Shown here: piece after piece, positions 42,982 through 55,555 of the stretch
How positions within the stretch are numbered: the first letter of the stretch is position 1
How the letters are laid out: each line of letters starts with the position of its first letter
Source of the DNA: Paraphaeosphaeria minitans
Lineage: Eukaryota > Ascomycota > Dothideomycetes > Pleosporales > Didymosphaeriaceae
NCBI GenBank assembly: GCA_015832175.1
Contig: WJXW01000004.1
Location: 1,178,001 to 1,242,000 of the forward strand
DNA length: 64,000 bases
Direction: 5' to 3'
Translations under genes and position numbers: made by a program
Notes under the pieces: generated by a model
Database searches by the model: none
Seen by the model: the letters and a program-made list of their open reading frames with translations, nothing else
Told to the model about the DNA's origin: nothing

Positions 42982-44244
42982 GCTGCTCACATGAACCTTG
43001 GCCGCGGCTTGCGGGGATGCTGCTAGGGCCGGAAGCGGACCGTGTGCGCGACGTGTGCTAGAGTTCGTGCAATTCGTTTACGGAGACGGACAACGCATGG
43101 GAAGGGAACAGCGCATGCGCATGCAGCTTGAAAGCTCGCTGTCGCGGTCGCGTCGCTCGAAGACTTGATACGATGAGGCTCCGGTGCTCTCGGCTACGAG
43201 CTGCGGAGCGGGTCAGGGATCTTCGCAGCTGAATGCCAAGCAGAGAGCGGACGAACCTCAACCTCAACCTCAACCTCAACGTCGACATGATCTCGACCTC
43301 GACTGATGGCGGTTCCCCACAATTGCACAATGCTGCTACTCCAGGGATCAGCATTGCTCTCTGTTATCCAGAGCTACATGTATATACATGCATACATACA
43401 TACATACATACATACATACATACATACATACATACATACATACATACATACATACATACATACATACATACATACATACATACATACATACATACATACA
43501 TACATACATACATACATACATACATACATACATACATACATACATACATACATACATAGCAGCTGTCGAACAATATCCATCACCCATGGCCACGATTGCG
43601 CTCCTAACACATACCTACCTACCAACCGAGGTATGAAGTCAGCCATATCTTGTCTTGCCCGTTGCGAGAGCTGCCCCTTAGATCGTTGGCTCTAATGGCT
43701 ACTTGTGGCTGGTCTCATTGTGGCATGATGTATGCGGTAACCTCTCAGTTCAAGCGCGATGTACTGGGTAGGTGGCTATGAGGCAGACGGAAACGTAGGA
43801 TGGACGAAACCGTACGGAACCGGCACGTCTAGGTACATGGGCGCTTGGATAACTTACCTTGGTGGAGGTTTGAGAGATCTATCATCTTTTCTGCGTTCTA
43901 CAGTTCCGGCTTAGCTCATGGGCGTCTCTCCTCTTCCTCATCTCTGCCTCCATCTCCAGTTCACACCGTTTGTTTTTTGGTGCCATTTCTGCAACTTGGC
44001 CTTTGTCCAAGTCATTTGTGCACTCCACTACAGCTCCAAACTTCTCCAATACAATGTCTTGTTCGCTCGAGGCCACTTTTCTCGTTTGCATTTGTTGGCC
44101 GCCAGCTCGTTCCGTTTGTGCTGAGCACGCCTTCCACCCAACCGACGCGTCTCCACGACCACTTTTGATTTGACGCCGTCGCCAAGGTTTTCCACGCCGC
44201 CACGCTCTGCGCAATTTGGCAAACAACACGACGCCAAATTGCCC
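42982..44244. other. divergent promoter region SPT8 / helicase with microsatellite
   Basis: Contains an AACCTC hexamer run (43254-43280), the CATA array and CTACCTACC words at 43614-43623. Short frames here translate the repeats. No gene is recognised. Confidence 0.55.
43391..43558. repeat. tetranucleotide CATA microsatellite, about 42 copies
   Basis: An uninterrupted CATA array of 168 bases between two divergent genes, about 410 bp from the SPT8 start and about 690 bp from the helicase start. Confidence 0.97.
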
Positions 44245-47200
44245 ATGCCGAAGAATAAAGGCTGGGCCCGAGCTGGTCAGGCAAACCAGTCTCGCAGCGC
44301 CAACTTTTACGCCGAGCTCGCAGCTAAGACCAGCGGCGACAAGTACGGTAAGCAATCTGCCAACGACTCAAGCTGTTTGAGTAGCATACGTTTCCCCTCC
44401 GCGCGCAATACAAAAGCCAAAAGTCATTGACTACCCACTGTCTCTTGTTCTAAGATAAGATTATTAATTAACATCTGTCTCAAAGACTCCGGGAGCATGA
44501 ATCCACATATCTCAGAGCGCTTACGCGCTTCCCATCAAGACGATTATCCAGACCCTAATGTCGCTCCTCTGGCCAGGCCTTCACGTATCAACGGCGACAT
44601 TTGGAAGTATTGTCAGGACACGACTAAGCTGGTAGTTAACACTGGTTCCTGGATCAACAAATCAGAAATTCCAACGTCATCTGAGCTCTTTCCTGGAGGC
44701 AATTCTGCCAGCTTTACCGTTGGCGAACAAATTATCAACCTTGACGAGGAGCTTCGTCCGAACAAAGTGGAGGGCAGCTACAAATCAAAGGAGGAGTACC
44801 TCGGGACACAATATAACCTTCTACGCGAGGACGCTATCCGCCCATTGCGACAAGCAGTCGAAGAGGTTAGGAAGAATCCCTGGAGAGACGAATCAGACTA
44901 TCCTCCGTCAAGTGGTATCGGTATCTATGAACCGGTAAGTCAGCGGTCGAACTGGGGCCTTCCCGTTAATGTGTTCCTCTTTAACGCAGCAATGTAGGTC
45001 TACTTGAAAGCGATTCAATTTTCCTTTCGTGGGCTTTCTGCCAAGGTCGCCTTCTCTTTGAGTCGCGTCAAGAAGCTCATTCGGTGGAATCAATCAAAAC
45101 GTCTCATAACAGGTACGCGATGTTTAACATGAACGAAAACCGACTTTTGATCCCTTCCTCCTCTCGAGAGCGTCTAGAGTCTTCACATTGCTGTACCAGA
45201 ACTCATCATCTTGTTACAGGTACACTTGTGGCGCTTTCGCCGGCAGACGATGCATTTCAAGATGCTTCAAAATGTCTTCTTGCGATTGTCGGTGCGAGGC
45301 CTCTGACTGCCCTCGAATCGAACAACCCTCCGGAGATTGACTTATTCTTCGTTGAGCCAGAGCAATATGTAAGCATTTCGCCGGGTGGAAAGTGGATGTG
45401 TCTTTTTTGCAGTATCCTGCCATAACTCACACTGACTGTTTACCCGCAATCTAGGACTGGGACCCTGCACGGAATTGGATCATGGTCGAGTCGCGATCAT
45501 CTTTCTTCGAAGCGAGTCGTCATACACTCCTTGCTCTGCAGCACATGATGCGCGAGCCATTTCCAATGTCGGAGCATCTGGTAGGCGCCCAGAAAGAAGT
45601 CGAGCCGCCTGAATATGTCCGACTGAGCCCTCATACCGATTTGAGCCCACTGGTCAGCTTAGACGAGGCCGACCAATTCCAAGACGTGGATATTCTTCAG
45701 GAATGGCCAACCGGCGATAACTTAACTCTGGACAGCTCCCAGTCTAAAGCACTGAAGCGTATCATGACCAAGAAGCTGGCAATTGTACAGGGTCCCCCAG
45801 GTACTGGTAAAACATACGTTTCTGTCGTTGCACTCCAAACAATGCTGCAGAACACGCGTAAAGAAGATCCCCCAATCATCGTTACCTGCCAGACAAACCA
45901 TGCGTTGGATCAGCTGCTACGGCACATCGCTGAATTTGAACCAAATTTCATTCGGTTGGGTGGTCAAACGAAGGATCAGGATAAGATCAAGAAGAGAACT
46001 GTAAGTATCAAGTGCAGACATGATGGACGTTTAGAGAAAGGAAACGTAGTCTGACCCAAGTAGCTGTACGAAGTCCGATCAACCTTCGAGCAACACAAAA
46101 TGCCCGGAAGCCGCAAGAATCGTGCGACTGGTGCGCTGAGGCAACTGACAGCCAAGATGCAGCTGCTCCTCGTTCCCTTCGAAAAGGTCCCAGATAAAGG
46201 GCCATTAGACCACCGGCTTCTCGTCAAGCTTGGTTTGCTTACTGAGGAGCAGGCTGTTTCTTTGGAGGTTGATGCACCGTATGTTATGGTAAGCAGATCA
46301 CCAGGCCTGAGTGCATGTGGTTTTTCTGCGGAAGAAGCCTTTCTTCTCGCTTAGCTGAGACATACACCATCTGTCTTGTGCCACACTGACTTGACACTTT
46401 AGGGAATCCCTCAAACCACTCCAAGTATCCAGATGGAGCAATGGCTTGGGAGATGTCTCGAGCGGTGCGACCACCCGTACCAACCCGATGATTTTGGAAT
46501 GCCTTACGAAGAGGAGGATTTTGACGAAGCAGAGCAACTCAAAGAGATAGAGGCTGAGGCGGTCGCTCGCGACGACGATGAAGATATTGAGGCCCTCAGA
46601 GGCCCTATCTCAACTATATGTGATAACTTTCGGGGCCTGAAGGGTGGATCGTCGCTAAGAACCATTGCTGACGTTCAAAAGAAGCTGCACGAGACAGACG
46701 ACCTAACCACTGTTCCTCTTCCAAACCGCGGTGTTATATACAACTACTTGCTACGCCAAGCAAAGCAAATAGTACTGCGAAAGTTCCGTGACCTCGCTAA
46801 GCAATACGCTGAGCAGGTACACTTGAAGAAGGTCGGACAATGGGAAGAAGACCAAGGCATACTGTTGAATCAACGAGTCATCGGGATGACTACCACGGGA
46901 CTGAGCAAATACCGCGCTCTTATCTCAAGCTTGAGACCAAGGGTTGTTCTGATCGAAGGTTGGTTTCCAAGTATCTCTATAAAACCATTCTCTCAAGATA
47001 ACATCTTCTTTAGAAGCCGCAGAAACACTCGAAGCTCCTGTAACGGCGGCCTGCGTTCCGACGCTGGAGCATCTGGTCCTAGTCGGCGACCACCAACAAT
47101 TGCGACCTCATTGCAATGTGCATGAATTGGAAGCGCGCTACAACATGAACGTGTCGCTCTTCGAGCGCCTAGTCAGCAATAACATCGAACTTGATACACT

Positions 47201-48809
47201 GAGACGCCAGCGTCGCATGATCCCCGAGATACGCCGTCTACTGCAGCCTATCTACGGCGAAAAACTGAAGGATTATCCAAGTGTTCTGAGCGAGGACAAT
47301 CGACCTGCTGTCGAAGGGATGGGTGGTGTAAATTCGTTCTTTTTCACTCATGATTGGCCCGAATCTCGGGACAACAACCACTCAGCCAAGAATGAGCATG
47401 AAGCTGCGATGATTGTTGGGTTCTTTGATTATCTTGTCCTAAACGGGATCGATCCGGAAAAGATCACAGTGTTGACCTTCTACAACGGCCAACGCAAGTT
47501 GCTCCTATCGAAATTAAGGCGCCACCAGAACCTCTGTGGCCAACCACTAAAGGTCGTCACCGTGGATTCTTACCAAGGCGAGGAGAATGATATCGTGTTA
47601 CTGTCCCTTGTTCGCAGTTCTAAAGACGGCAACATTGGCTTCTTGTCCGTCGACAACAGGGTCTGCGTTGCCCTTTCGCGGGCTCGGTAAGTTATCTTAT
47701 CTTCTTCGCACTGCTCTACAGTGTGCTCGAGACGTATGCATGATGCACGATCTCGATAAGGGCTTACATGTCACTAACAAGATTGCAGGAGAGGCTTTTA
47801 CCTATTTGGCAACGCGGAGAAATTAGTGTGCGGTAGCGAAACCTGGGAAGCTGTTGTGAAGGTCTTATGGGCACACGGTACGAAAAAGGACATTCCGACG
47901 TCGGGTCCATCGAAGCGCATAGGATACCACCTCCCGCTCATCTGCCAGAGACACGGCAACAAAGTCTTCATTGAAGAGCCTGACGACTGGGAGCACTTGA
48001 GCGGCGGGTGTGGCGAGAGCTGTCGCTGTCTATTGCCCTGCGGGCACAAGTGTATGCTGACCTGCCATCCGTTCGACAGCACTCGGATCGTTTGCAGGCA
48101 GCAGTGCAAGAAGCCCTGCACCACGTGTGGCCAAGCGTGCAGTCAGAGCTGCTCCGACCCCTGCAAATGCACGTATTGCGACCGTCGCATGGGCGGCAGA
48201 ATGGCCTTGATCAAACCGCTCCAGAAGACGGCCCAGCAAGCACTACCAAGTCCCCTGTTCCATGCTCATACCATTGCGCTTCCAGCATCCCCCATGTTCT
48301 CCACAGCAGCAGCTCACACAGGTCCAACCCGCACAGGGGCAGCGCCGACAATGGCGCCAGACACCGTCTCAGAGCATTCTGTCAGTACGCCTGAACAGTG
48401 GCAGGCCTATGCCAACGGTGGTGTCAAAGCCGACGATGCGCAGGCCCGAGAGAAGGGTCGCAAGGAAGCGGCTAAGTGTAGAGAACTTATCTCGAACGGC
48501 TCGACGGCATCCAGCCCACCTCCGCCGGGGAAGCTGATACAAATCTCATCCAAGAAGCAGGTCTCGGGACCCTCTGCGAATACGGCGCTGCTGATAGACT
48601 TGCTTGGTGATGGCGCGCCTGCGTCTGCGCCAGCGCCGCCGGTACCATCAACATCGTGCAAAGCTGGCGATAGACGCGTGTCATATGGGGAGAAATTTTC
48701 GCATGTGGGAGATAATACGAGACCTGTGGAGGGGAAGGAGAATGGCAAAGATAGAGACAAGGGGGGTGAGCAGCGTGCTTCTGCGCCCGTGTTCAACCTG
48801 CTCGACTAA
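44245..48809 (+). CDS. ZNFX1-like SF1 RNA helicase with NFX1-type zinc fingers
   Basis: Nine exons (44245..44347, 44486..44934, 44998..45112, 45220..45368, 45455..46000, 46064..46288, 46403..46958, 47014..47686, 47789..48809) give 1278 residues. Every join keeps the frame. Walker A is GPPGTGKT at 385-392. Walker B is rebuilt at an exon join as VLIEEAAE, followed by LVGDHQQLRP (motif III); DSYQGEENDIV and VALSRARRGFYLFG are late UPF1-type motifs. The C-terminal part has NFX1-type Cys/His clusters (CGESCRCLLPCGHKCMLTCH and CTTCGQACSQSCSDPC) and a disordered tail. Relatives (ZNFX1, fission yeast Hrr1) act in small-RNA silencing and RNA surveillance; the same role here is inference. The donor after exon 7 (GTTGGT) is non-consensus. 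Confidence 0.9.
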
Positions 48810-49653
48810 GTGTACTTGAGCATGGACGGACCGGAGGTGGATCACGGATGCGGCGAGAAAGCAGAACTCTTCATACCTTGTGTATCGAAAGCTCCTGTTT
48901 TCCAGCCGGACTAGGGACAGTCGGGCACATCGGTATTCAAGCGTCTTGTCATTACTAGCACTTGAGCAGGGCGATGTGCTCTCTTCGAATATGGGGGATA
49001 CAGGTCGAGGATTCGAGCGATTGATACCTACCTTTGTGGCTGTGACAATGGGAATTCAACCATTCAAAACACTTTGCCCGCCGCGTCGGGCATGATATCA
49101 ACGAGCATCAAACAGCACGACACCAGAGAGAGCTTGTGACCAAAGTAGGGAGTGATGTGACAATAACGAAACGATGATTATCTAGCCTATCTAATCTCCC
49201 ATACACCATACGTAGAGCGAGGAATGGGTATACGCCTGTGCAGTGCGGTGCAACACCCGCTGTGAGACCCATCTGCCTTGTCACCGTTCTCCTTTCTCCG
49301 TTCCTTCCTGCCCGACCGCCCAATAATCTCACCGCTCGACCGACTCTATGGTACACGCCCCGCTCTGTACACCGATGCGACGGCTTACTACACTACACTA
49401 CACTACGATTACAACGACGCTGGCACGCTGCTACGCTGCTACGCTGACTGCACGCACGCAAGAACTTTTGGTACCCCCGGAAACAAAGCAAAGCCCCGAG
49501 GGGAGAGAGAAATGACAAAGCAAAAGGTAGAACCGCGGACGAGCAACAAAAGAAATGAAAAAAGGCGGAAACCCTAGAAACGCCGTCATAGCACATGGTA
49601 TCGTAACATCGTTCCTCTCCTGTCTCTCTCTCTCTCTCTCTCTTTCTTGGGCG
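48810..49653. other. intergenic between convergent genes, simple repeats
   Basis: Contains CTACA repeats (49387-49410) and a TC dinucleotide run (49622-49644). The spacer holds two 3' UTRs; no gene is recognised. Confidence 0.5.
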
Positions 49654-51492
49654 CTACGCGACATATGCCGGCGGCGCATCTATGCACTCCTCACCACCAT
49701 CCCACAGGCCCTGGGGTCTTTTCGACGACGCCCGTCGGCGCTCAGGCGGATTCGGGCTCCTGCTCCCGCCACAGCGGTCCTTTTCTTCGCGCACCTTCCG
49801 CGCAATCTCGTTCGCCATCTTGAGCATCCACGCCTGCTCTAGTATGCCGCCAGCAGAACTGGTCGTGCTCTCGGCGTACGGTGGGGACATGGCGCCGCCG
49901 GGGGTTTTCTGGTTTTGATAGGACGGCATCTTGTCGAAGGACAGAGAGCGTAGGAGCGGGGACGACGCTTGCTTTGTGGAGCGGAGGCGGGTGTGCGAGA
50001 GTGGGGGGTGGGAAGAGGAGGAGCGGCCGGCTGGTCTGAGTCTTTGAGACTGTTCGGTCTGCACGAGGTCGTGGACTGTGGCGTTGGCGAGCTTGGCTTT
50101 TGGCTTTGGGGGGTCGGACAGGATCGGGGCGGGTTCTTCGGTCCCACGAAGGGGTGGGGTTGGTGAGCCAGGCTCGAGAGCGTCGTCAACGAAGGGCTTG
50201 ATGGGTGTGCGCGGCGGGGTGGACAGCGCAGGCTCGTTGTCGACGCGGTGCTGTGGCTCTTCGGGGACGACGCTTGCGGTTTCGGAGGCCGTGGTGCTCG
50301 CGAGCGGGGTGGTGGGTTCGGTGGAGAGGCCCGACGAGTCTGCGGCGTCGCGATTCTTGCGAAGGTCGACGACGCGCTTCTTGCGCTTGCGCATTTGGTG
50401 GCCGCGGGAGCGGTTTGCGCCGAGGCCGAGGCCGGCGGCGGATGTGTAGGTGGAGGAGAGGGTGTGGCGCGATGCGTTGGTGTCTTGCCCAGTGCTACCG
50501 GAGGCGACAGACGAAGCATTCGACCTGACGCTGGCGAAGGTAGACTGTATTCTGGAGAGACTTGACTGGGTAAGCGCGGGTGTTGCGGAGCCGGATTCTG
50601 GACGGTCGGTGTTGCTTGCCCAGGCGCGGAAGACGGCTTCGCGGATGCCTGGGGTGAAGAGGGATAGCGTACGCTGGGATTGCGATAGTGCGGCGAGTCG
50701 CAGCATGTTCTTCTGGGAGAATGATGCGTGTATTTCAGAAGAAGAGTCGAGCGCAAGTGAGGCCATCTGAGACGCGTCGATGGGATTGCCAAACTCATCT
50801 ACGGCGTCTTGCGGTGGGCCTGATAATGGATCAATAGGAGCAATCGTGCTCTTGGAGCTGTCTAGTCGGTCTTCGGTTTCGGCGTCAAGTTCTTGGAACT
50901 CGGGTGACCATAAGCGTAGCGATAAGCGATGTATGATGGCCGGCAGGTCTTCCATGAAGAGTACGCGCAACTGGCCTTCAATCTCCTTCTGCAAGTAGTT
51001 CTTGATGAACGGTATCGAGTCGAATGTCGACGAGACCTTGAGCGACTCGAGAGGATCGTTGCGGAAGACCAGGGTGACGCCCTTTTGTTTTGAGAAGACC
51101 AGTATGACGAAGCCAGACAGTTTAATGTCTGATAGCGTGATTTGCAGCGGTATTGTCAGGGGAGCGGATGCCGCGAGCGGCTCCGGCGATGCGAAGTCGG
51201 GCTTGGTGGAGAGATATGTGTTGAGCGGGTTGGCTTGGACCTTTGTCTTGAGCGTCAGGAAGGCATCGCCGGCGTACGTCATCTTGAAGATGCCCCGAAA
51301 GCGGTCCTCGGCCAGGTCGCCGATCTCGAGTATCTCCAGCTCGGGTGGAGTGGAGCCCAGGTTGAGCTCGGTGACGGTGATGTCGTCGACGATGATGGGC
51401 GGCTTGGGGCCTTTGTTCAGCGCCGTGGTCAGCATGTCGCGTGCCCTCGAGGTATCGGCGATGAGCGGCGACCAGTTGAAGTTGAAGGCCAT
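49654..51492 (-). CDS. MDM34: MDM34, ERMES mitochondrial outer-membrane subunit
   Basis: Intronless, 612 residues from ATG at 51492. The N-terminal 200 residues form an SMP lipid-binding domain beginning [10 protein letters not shown], a hallmark of MDM34, with [21 protein letters not shown] and [20 protein letters not shown] segments and the end block [19 protein letters not shown]. The remaining part is Ser/Thr/Pro-rich, disordered and has a basic [15 protein letters not shown] stretch. With MMM1, MDM10 and MDM12 it tethers the ER to mitochondria and moves phospholipids. Length and features fit filamentous-fungal orthologues. No oddity is seen. Confidence 0.96.
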   Translation of the reverse strand: MAFNFNWSPLIADTSRARDMLTTALNKGPKPPIIVDDITVTELNLGSTPPELEILEIGDLAEDRFRGIFKMTYAGDAFLTLKTKVQANPLNTYLSTKPDFASPEPLAASAPLTIPLQITLSDIKLSGFVILVFSKQKGVTLVFRNDPLESLKVSSTFDSIPFIKNYLQKEIEGQLRVLFMEDLPAIIHRLSLRLWSPEFQELDAETEDRLDSSKSTIAPIDPLSGPPQDAVDEFGNPIDASQMASLALDSSSEIHASFSQKNMLRLAALSQSQRTLSLFTPGIREAVFRAWASNTDRPESGSATPALTQSSLSRIQSTFASVRSNASSVASGSTGQDTNASRHTLSSTYTSAAGLGLGANRSRGHQMRKRKKRVVDLRKNRDAADSSGLSTEPTTPLASTTASETASVVPEEPQHRVDNEPALSTPPRTPIKPFVDDALEPGSPTPPLRGTEEPAPILSDPPKPKAKLANATVHDLVQTEQSQRLRPAGRSSSSHPPLSHTRLRSTKQASSPLLRSLSFDKMPSYQNQKTPGGAMSPPYAESTTSSAGGILEQAWMLKMANEIARKVREEKDRCGGSRSPNPPERRRASSKRPQGLWDGGEECIDAPPAYVA

Positions 51493-51954
51493 GATGATGC
51501 GCTCTGTTCTCCTCTGCTATGCGCGCGGTGCGCGGGGCGAGGGCTTCGAGGGTGCAGGGCGGGATGCGATGGGCGGGCGTTGTTATCTGCGGCTCGGTTT
51601 GGCTCGTGAAAGGGTCGCGTGCATTCCTCCAGGTTCCCACGTGAACAGTGCGTTGCCTTGCACCGTCCCAAGTTCCAGGCAATTGCTGCGGCGGGTAAAA
51701 TAGCAATGCAGGCGATGGTCGGCCGTGCAAGGCGGTGGGCGGGTGAGGGTGGTGTGAGAAGGGAAGCGATCGAAGTAGGCAAACTGGATTCGGCGATGAT
51801 GCAGAGGGTGCAGCTCGCTACGCCTTACCGACGAGTGGACGAGTGGATCCGACGCTGCAACTTTTTCTGAGCAGGGGCCGCGAACGCCTCGGATGAAGTC
51901 GAACTTGGGCTAATGCACAGGACAAGGCTAGAGGCTAGCAGTCTGGAGAAATGA
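51493..51954. other. MDM34 promoter region
   Basis: A 462-bp stretch upstream of MDM34. Nothing else is seen. Confidence 0.5.
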
Positions 51955-52278
51955 ATGCAGAGTCGAGTTGCAAGTTCAACCGTGTCAATCCACAGCAGGC
52001 GGCACTGCATCATGTCTTATCAAATCCCCGTGGCTCGCTTTCTCTCACTAGGTAACCTGGTGGCGGGCAAAACACGACCACCCTCGATCCCAGTCCTTGC
52101 AGGCCTCTCCTTAATCTCCCGCACCGCATCCCCGTCGCAAACTGCTCGCAAACCCCCCAAACAAAACATGCCCAAACCTCACTCGCATCCTGGCGACACC
52201 CTCGTCGAGCCCCCTCTCGGAAAAATCGTCGAAAAGGGGGCGGGTACGAACCTCTGGAGCATCCATCTACAACCGTGA
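51955..52278 (+). CDS. possible small protein, uncertain
   Basis: A 107-codon frame from ATG at 51955, with in-frame ATGs at 52012 (MSYQIPVARFLSL) and 52168 (MPKPHSHPGD). From 52012 the start is basic and hydroxylated with a hydrophobic stretch (IPVLAGLSLISRTAS), like a mitochondrial presequence, followed by PPLGKIVEKGAGTNLWSIHL, which looks protein-like. A donor-like GTGAGT overlaps the stop codon, so it may continue in a further exon that I could not identify. No family is recognised. It is divergent from MDM34 and convergent with ECM15. Confidence 0.3.
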   Translation: MQSRVASSTVSIHSRRHCIMSYQIPVARFLSLGNLVAGKTRPPSIPVLAGLSLISRTASPSQTARKPPKQNMPKPHSHPGDTLVEPPLGKIVEKGAGTNLWSIHLQP

Positions 52279-52457
52279 GTGGCTCACAATCGACGTTTCG
52301 CTCGTAAAAATCACGGAACGCCAGCAGATACCGTTACTTTGGCAGCCATCAAATTCCGCACTCCTGGATTTTCTTGTGACTCTACTGTTGCGCTATTCGA
52401 TGGTCGTGTGCAGTCCGATTGCTTTCGTCAAGCCCACCAGCCTACAGCTCAAGTCCC

Positions 52458-52910
52458 TCAAGCCGCGTCGTCCTTCAACAGCTTCTCCACCACCGCAACC
52501 TTGTCCTTGTGTGTTTGCTTCTTGTCCGTCCGCGATCCAACCCGGATGTCGCTCTGGATCCTGACCACGCCGTTCTGATGCAGCAGTGCGTGACATTGTC
52601 CGATCACCTTCATCACCTCGTCCCACGAGCCCTCTCCGAATCGTCAGCCTGCTTCTCATGGCACACACCCGCATAGCTTCTGTCAAAAGCGTAGCGTCAA
52701 TAGCCCAACTCATCTCATCTCATCTCACTCACCGACGGTAGTTCCAGCCGAATGCATCGAGTACTCGAGGCCGCTTTTTTTGAGCAGTCGCTGCACCTCA
52801 GCTACCTCTTTTGACACGGATGCTGTTGGCGTACCCAGTGGGATGATGCAGAAGTCTGCAATGCATGCTGGAGGCGTCTGCAAATTCGCAATCTTGTCTG
52901 AGGATGCCAT
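52458..52910 (-). CDS. ECM15: ECM15-like, thiamine-binding MTH1187/UPF0045 family
   Basis: Two exons, 52910..52733 and 52633..52458, give 117 residues. The 99-nt intron has a GTGAGT donor; the acceptor is the GGAG before AGGGCTCG, since this restores HSAGTTVEGSWDEVMKVIG. Exon 2 then reads GVVRIQSDIRVGSRTDKK, a signature of the family. These are small ferredoxin-like proteins that bind thiamine-type ligands; yeast ECM15 has no settled function. A GATGA/GAGAT short repeat lies at the start of the intron. The start at 52910 (MASSDK) is the only ATG; the frame upstream opens with GTG. Confidence 0.88.
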
Positions 52911-53193
52911 CGTTGCCGTTGTGGTCACTGATGGGGATTGTTTTGCAACCTGTGTGGGCAGCTGCGGGGTCGGTTGATTGGCTGGCTACAGAATACATCC
53001 GATCACGTGATGAGCTCTCACACAGGTAACGCCTATTATTATAGCAAACGGGACTCATCAAGATGTTCGACCTCTGACTCATCAAGATGCCAAAGTACGT
53101 TCGATCTCTTGCTCATGCGATTTTCTTCATTATATTTCACAATAGCTTTACACACGAAGCTATATGCGCCTCTTCTTTACTCTAGCACGTCCT

Positions 53194-54536
53194 CTAGGTC
53201 ATGTTCTTGAGCAGGTACGCCAGTCCCGCCCACGTTTCCTCGCCGCTGGGCTTGATCTGAGCAGCCGGCAGCACGAAGCCGTTGGTACCAGTGTCGCGAA
53301 GCTCAACAGTCATCGAGTACTTTACACCCTTGTTGTTACCAGCGTTCTCCAGCGCATAGTCGACAGAGGACCCAGAGACCTGGTAGATGGTCGAGCAGAT
53401 GGGGCCTGCCGTGAAGGTAGTGCCGTGGACGGCCTTGAGCGCAGCGACGGCACCCTTGGCCAGGCTTGCGTAGCTGGCAGAGTTGGGGACGGTGCCAGAG
53501 CACGTGTAGCCGTACGGGTACATCCACAGCTGACTGTACGAGTGGATGTCCATGTAGAGGATCGCTCCCTGCGCGCTGGACGCAATACTGTCGAGCTGAG
53601 CCTTGAGCGCCTTGTTCTCAACCGTGTCGCCTTGAGCTTGGCCCTTGTAGTCCTCAGCGCAGGGGTTGGTGGAGGCTCCAGCCGCATTGCTCCAGTGGTT
53701 CGGCCAGTTGCGGTTGATGTCAGTGCCGACACAGCTGGAAGTGGTGATGGTCTTGCGGTTCTTACGCCACATGCGATCGGTGCTTTGCGTGTAGGCAAAC
53801 CCATCTGGGTTGACGATTGGGAAGATGTAGAAGTCGTACTTGTTCTTGTAGGATGCATCATCGGTATTGGTAGAGGTGAGGAGCTGGTAGGCCGCGTATT
53901 CAACCGTCATGGTGGTGATCCACTCGCGGGCATGCACAGTTCCGTGCCATACCACACCCTTCTGCGAGCCCTTGCCGCCACTGCCCCAGATGTGGATGCC
54001 TTGAATGGCGCGTCCCTGCAGCGAATTTCCTGCTGAAATGATCTCTGCATTGCTTGGATAGGCTGCGGCGAGATCCTTCAGCCACTGCGTGTGCTCTGCA
54101 ATGGTGTGGTAAGCATTGAACCAGGTGGCATTGGGAGCGGCGGCGGCCTTCGTAGAGAAGTCGGCTGATGTACCGTTAGTGCATTGCGGATATTGCAGTG
54201 GACCCAGGGCTGAATACAGGCATAGGTCTCGAAGATCTCTTCCTGGGCAATAGAGGCACCAAGATCCTCGTGCATGACCAAGGAGTTGTAGCCCTGGATT
54301 CCCGACTCAAACTCCAAGGTTTGAAGAGGAGGAACGGGAATGTCAACCACCGAGCTGTGTCCGACCTTGCCCTTCCATGTGCTCAGCTGGAGCTTGCTCA
54401 TCACCGAGCTGAGCTTGGATGAATCGGCGCCGACGGTGACGCGGTAGACCTTCCAGCCGTCATAGCTGACCTTACTATTGACGGCTGCGGCAGATGCCAG
54501 GCCCAAGGTGGCCAGGAGAGGAGCGAGGAACTTCAT
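53194..54536 (-). CDS. secreted M14 zinc carboxypeptidase
   Basis: Two exons, 54536..54218 and 54164..53194, give 429 residues. The 53-nt intron has a CACTAAC branch site. A signal peptide (MKFLAPLLATLGLASAAA) is followed by a propeptide of about 90 residues and the peptidase domain. Zinc ligands are His183 and Glu186 (GTVHAREW) and His314 (MDIHSYSQL); the catalytic base is Glu394 (MTVELRDTG). Asn/Arg at substrate-binding TDINRNWP is also present. All are intact, so an active extracellular carboxypeptidase of the A/B type is expected, supplying amino acids from protein breakdown. A TATAAGT box lies about 55-60 bp before the ATG. Confidence 0.94.
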
Positions 54537-54590
54537 GTTGGTCCTGACGAAGTGTGGCGACGTGAAGAAACAGAGACCACCTACAGTAGT

Positions 54591-54597
54591 ACTTATA
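54591..54597 (-). promoter_or_regulatory. candidate TATA box
   Basis: TATAAGT on the minus strand, 55-60 bp upstream of the carboxypeptidase start codon. Confidence 0.4.
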
Positions 54598-55555
54598 GGC
54601 TACACTGAGAGGTCTGGGGTAGCATGTAGACCAGACAGATCTTTCTGGGGTCTTTACACCTGCCCGTAACGAGCAGTTGATGGCCGGGCGATGTGCCCGT
54701 CCAGGAAGTTCAGATTCCAGCCGAATGGGATCTCGCCATGACTTAATCTAAAAAGGTGGCATATAGAAGGCACCGCACGCGTGACGAATCGCTCGGCGCT
54801 GCCTTGCCTTGGGCTACCTGCGTACATTTCCTTGCAGCCAGTGGATGTAACCGCCCCGATGAAACTGGGCACAAGGCTTATCGACAACCTTAAGTGCAGT
54901 ATATTCGCGTAGGTCCCGTAGGCTGGAGAAGACAAAACGATGGTGGCTTGGTCATGCACAGCGACCTTCCCATTCGGATGAGGTCCAGAAACATCGCTAA
55001 GAACTGTCAATCAGGCTACGGGGTGTCTGTCAAGAAGAGGAAGTTGTGATGGACCAAGCAATTTGTTGCGCATCATGCTCGGGTCCTTGAGATAAGAGCG
55101 TAGGGGTCGACATGTTGGAGGAATTGCGCTGGTGTCCACGGGGAAGGTTGGAGGCAATGTGGAGGCCCCACAAGTCGAACGAAGATCCCACGGTGCCTGG
55201 AGGCTAGCGAGCACATCCAAGAAGCAGGGGGTGATCGCGTGACGTGCAGTCTTCAGCCCCCGAAGAAACACCTCCCGCTATCTAGATGTGATGGACAATC
55301 TGCCACTGTACGCTGTACGAGAATCACCGCAAGCCGTTGCACAGCCTATGTGACGGATTGTACGTCACCGAGCCTTCATGCCCTCGAAAAAGGCTGTAGC
55401 AGCCGTAGCACGACAAACAAGCAATCCTACACAGCTAAATCTAGCTTGGATTCCGTTGCGAGTTGAACACATCTGCGATCATCAGAGCCACCATAGCCAT
55501 CTGGAAAATTCTGATCCAAGTGGTTGAGATCTATGTATGGCTCTAGGAATGGATA

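Noticed and set aside
43388..43636. Open frames of Ile-His-Thr-Tyr and Met-Tyr-Val-Cys repeats
   Set aside because: These are translations of the CATA microsatellite in all frames.
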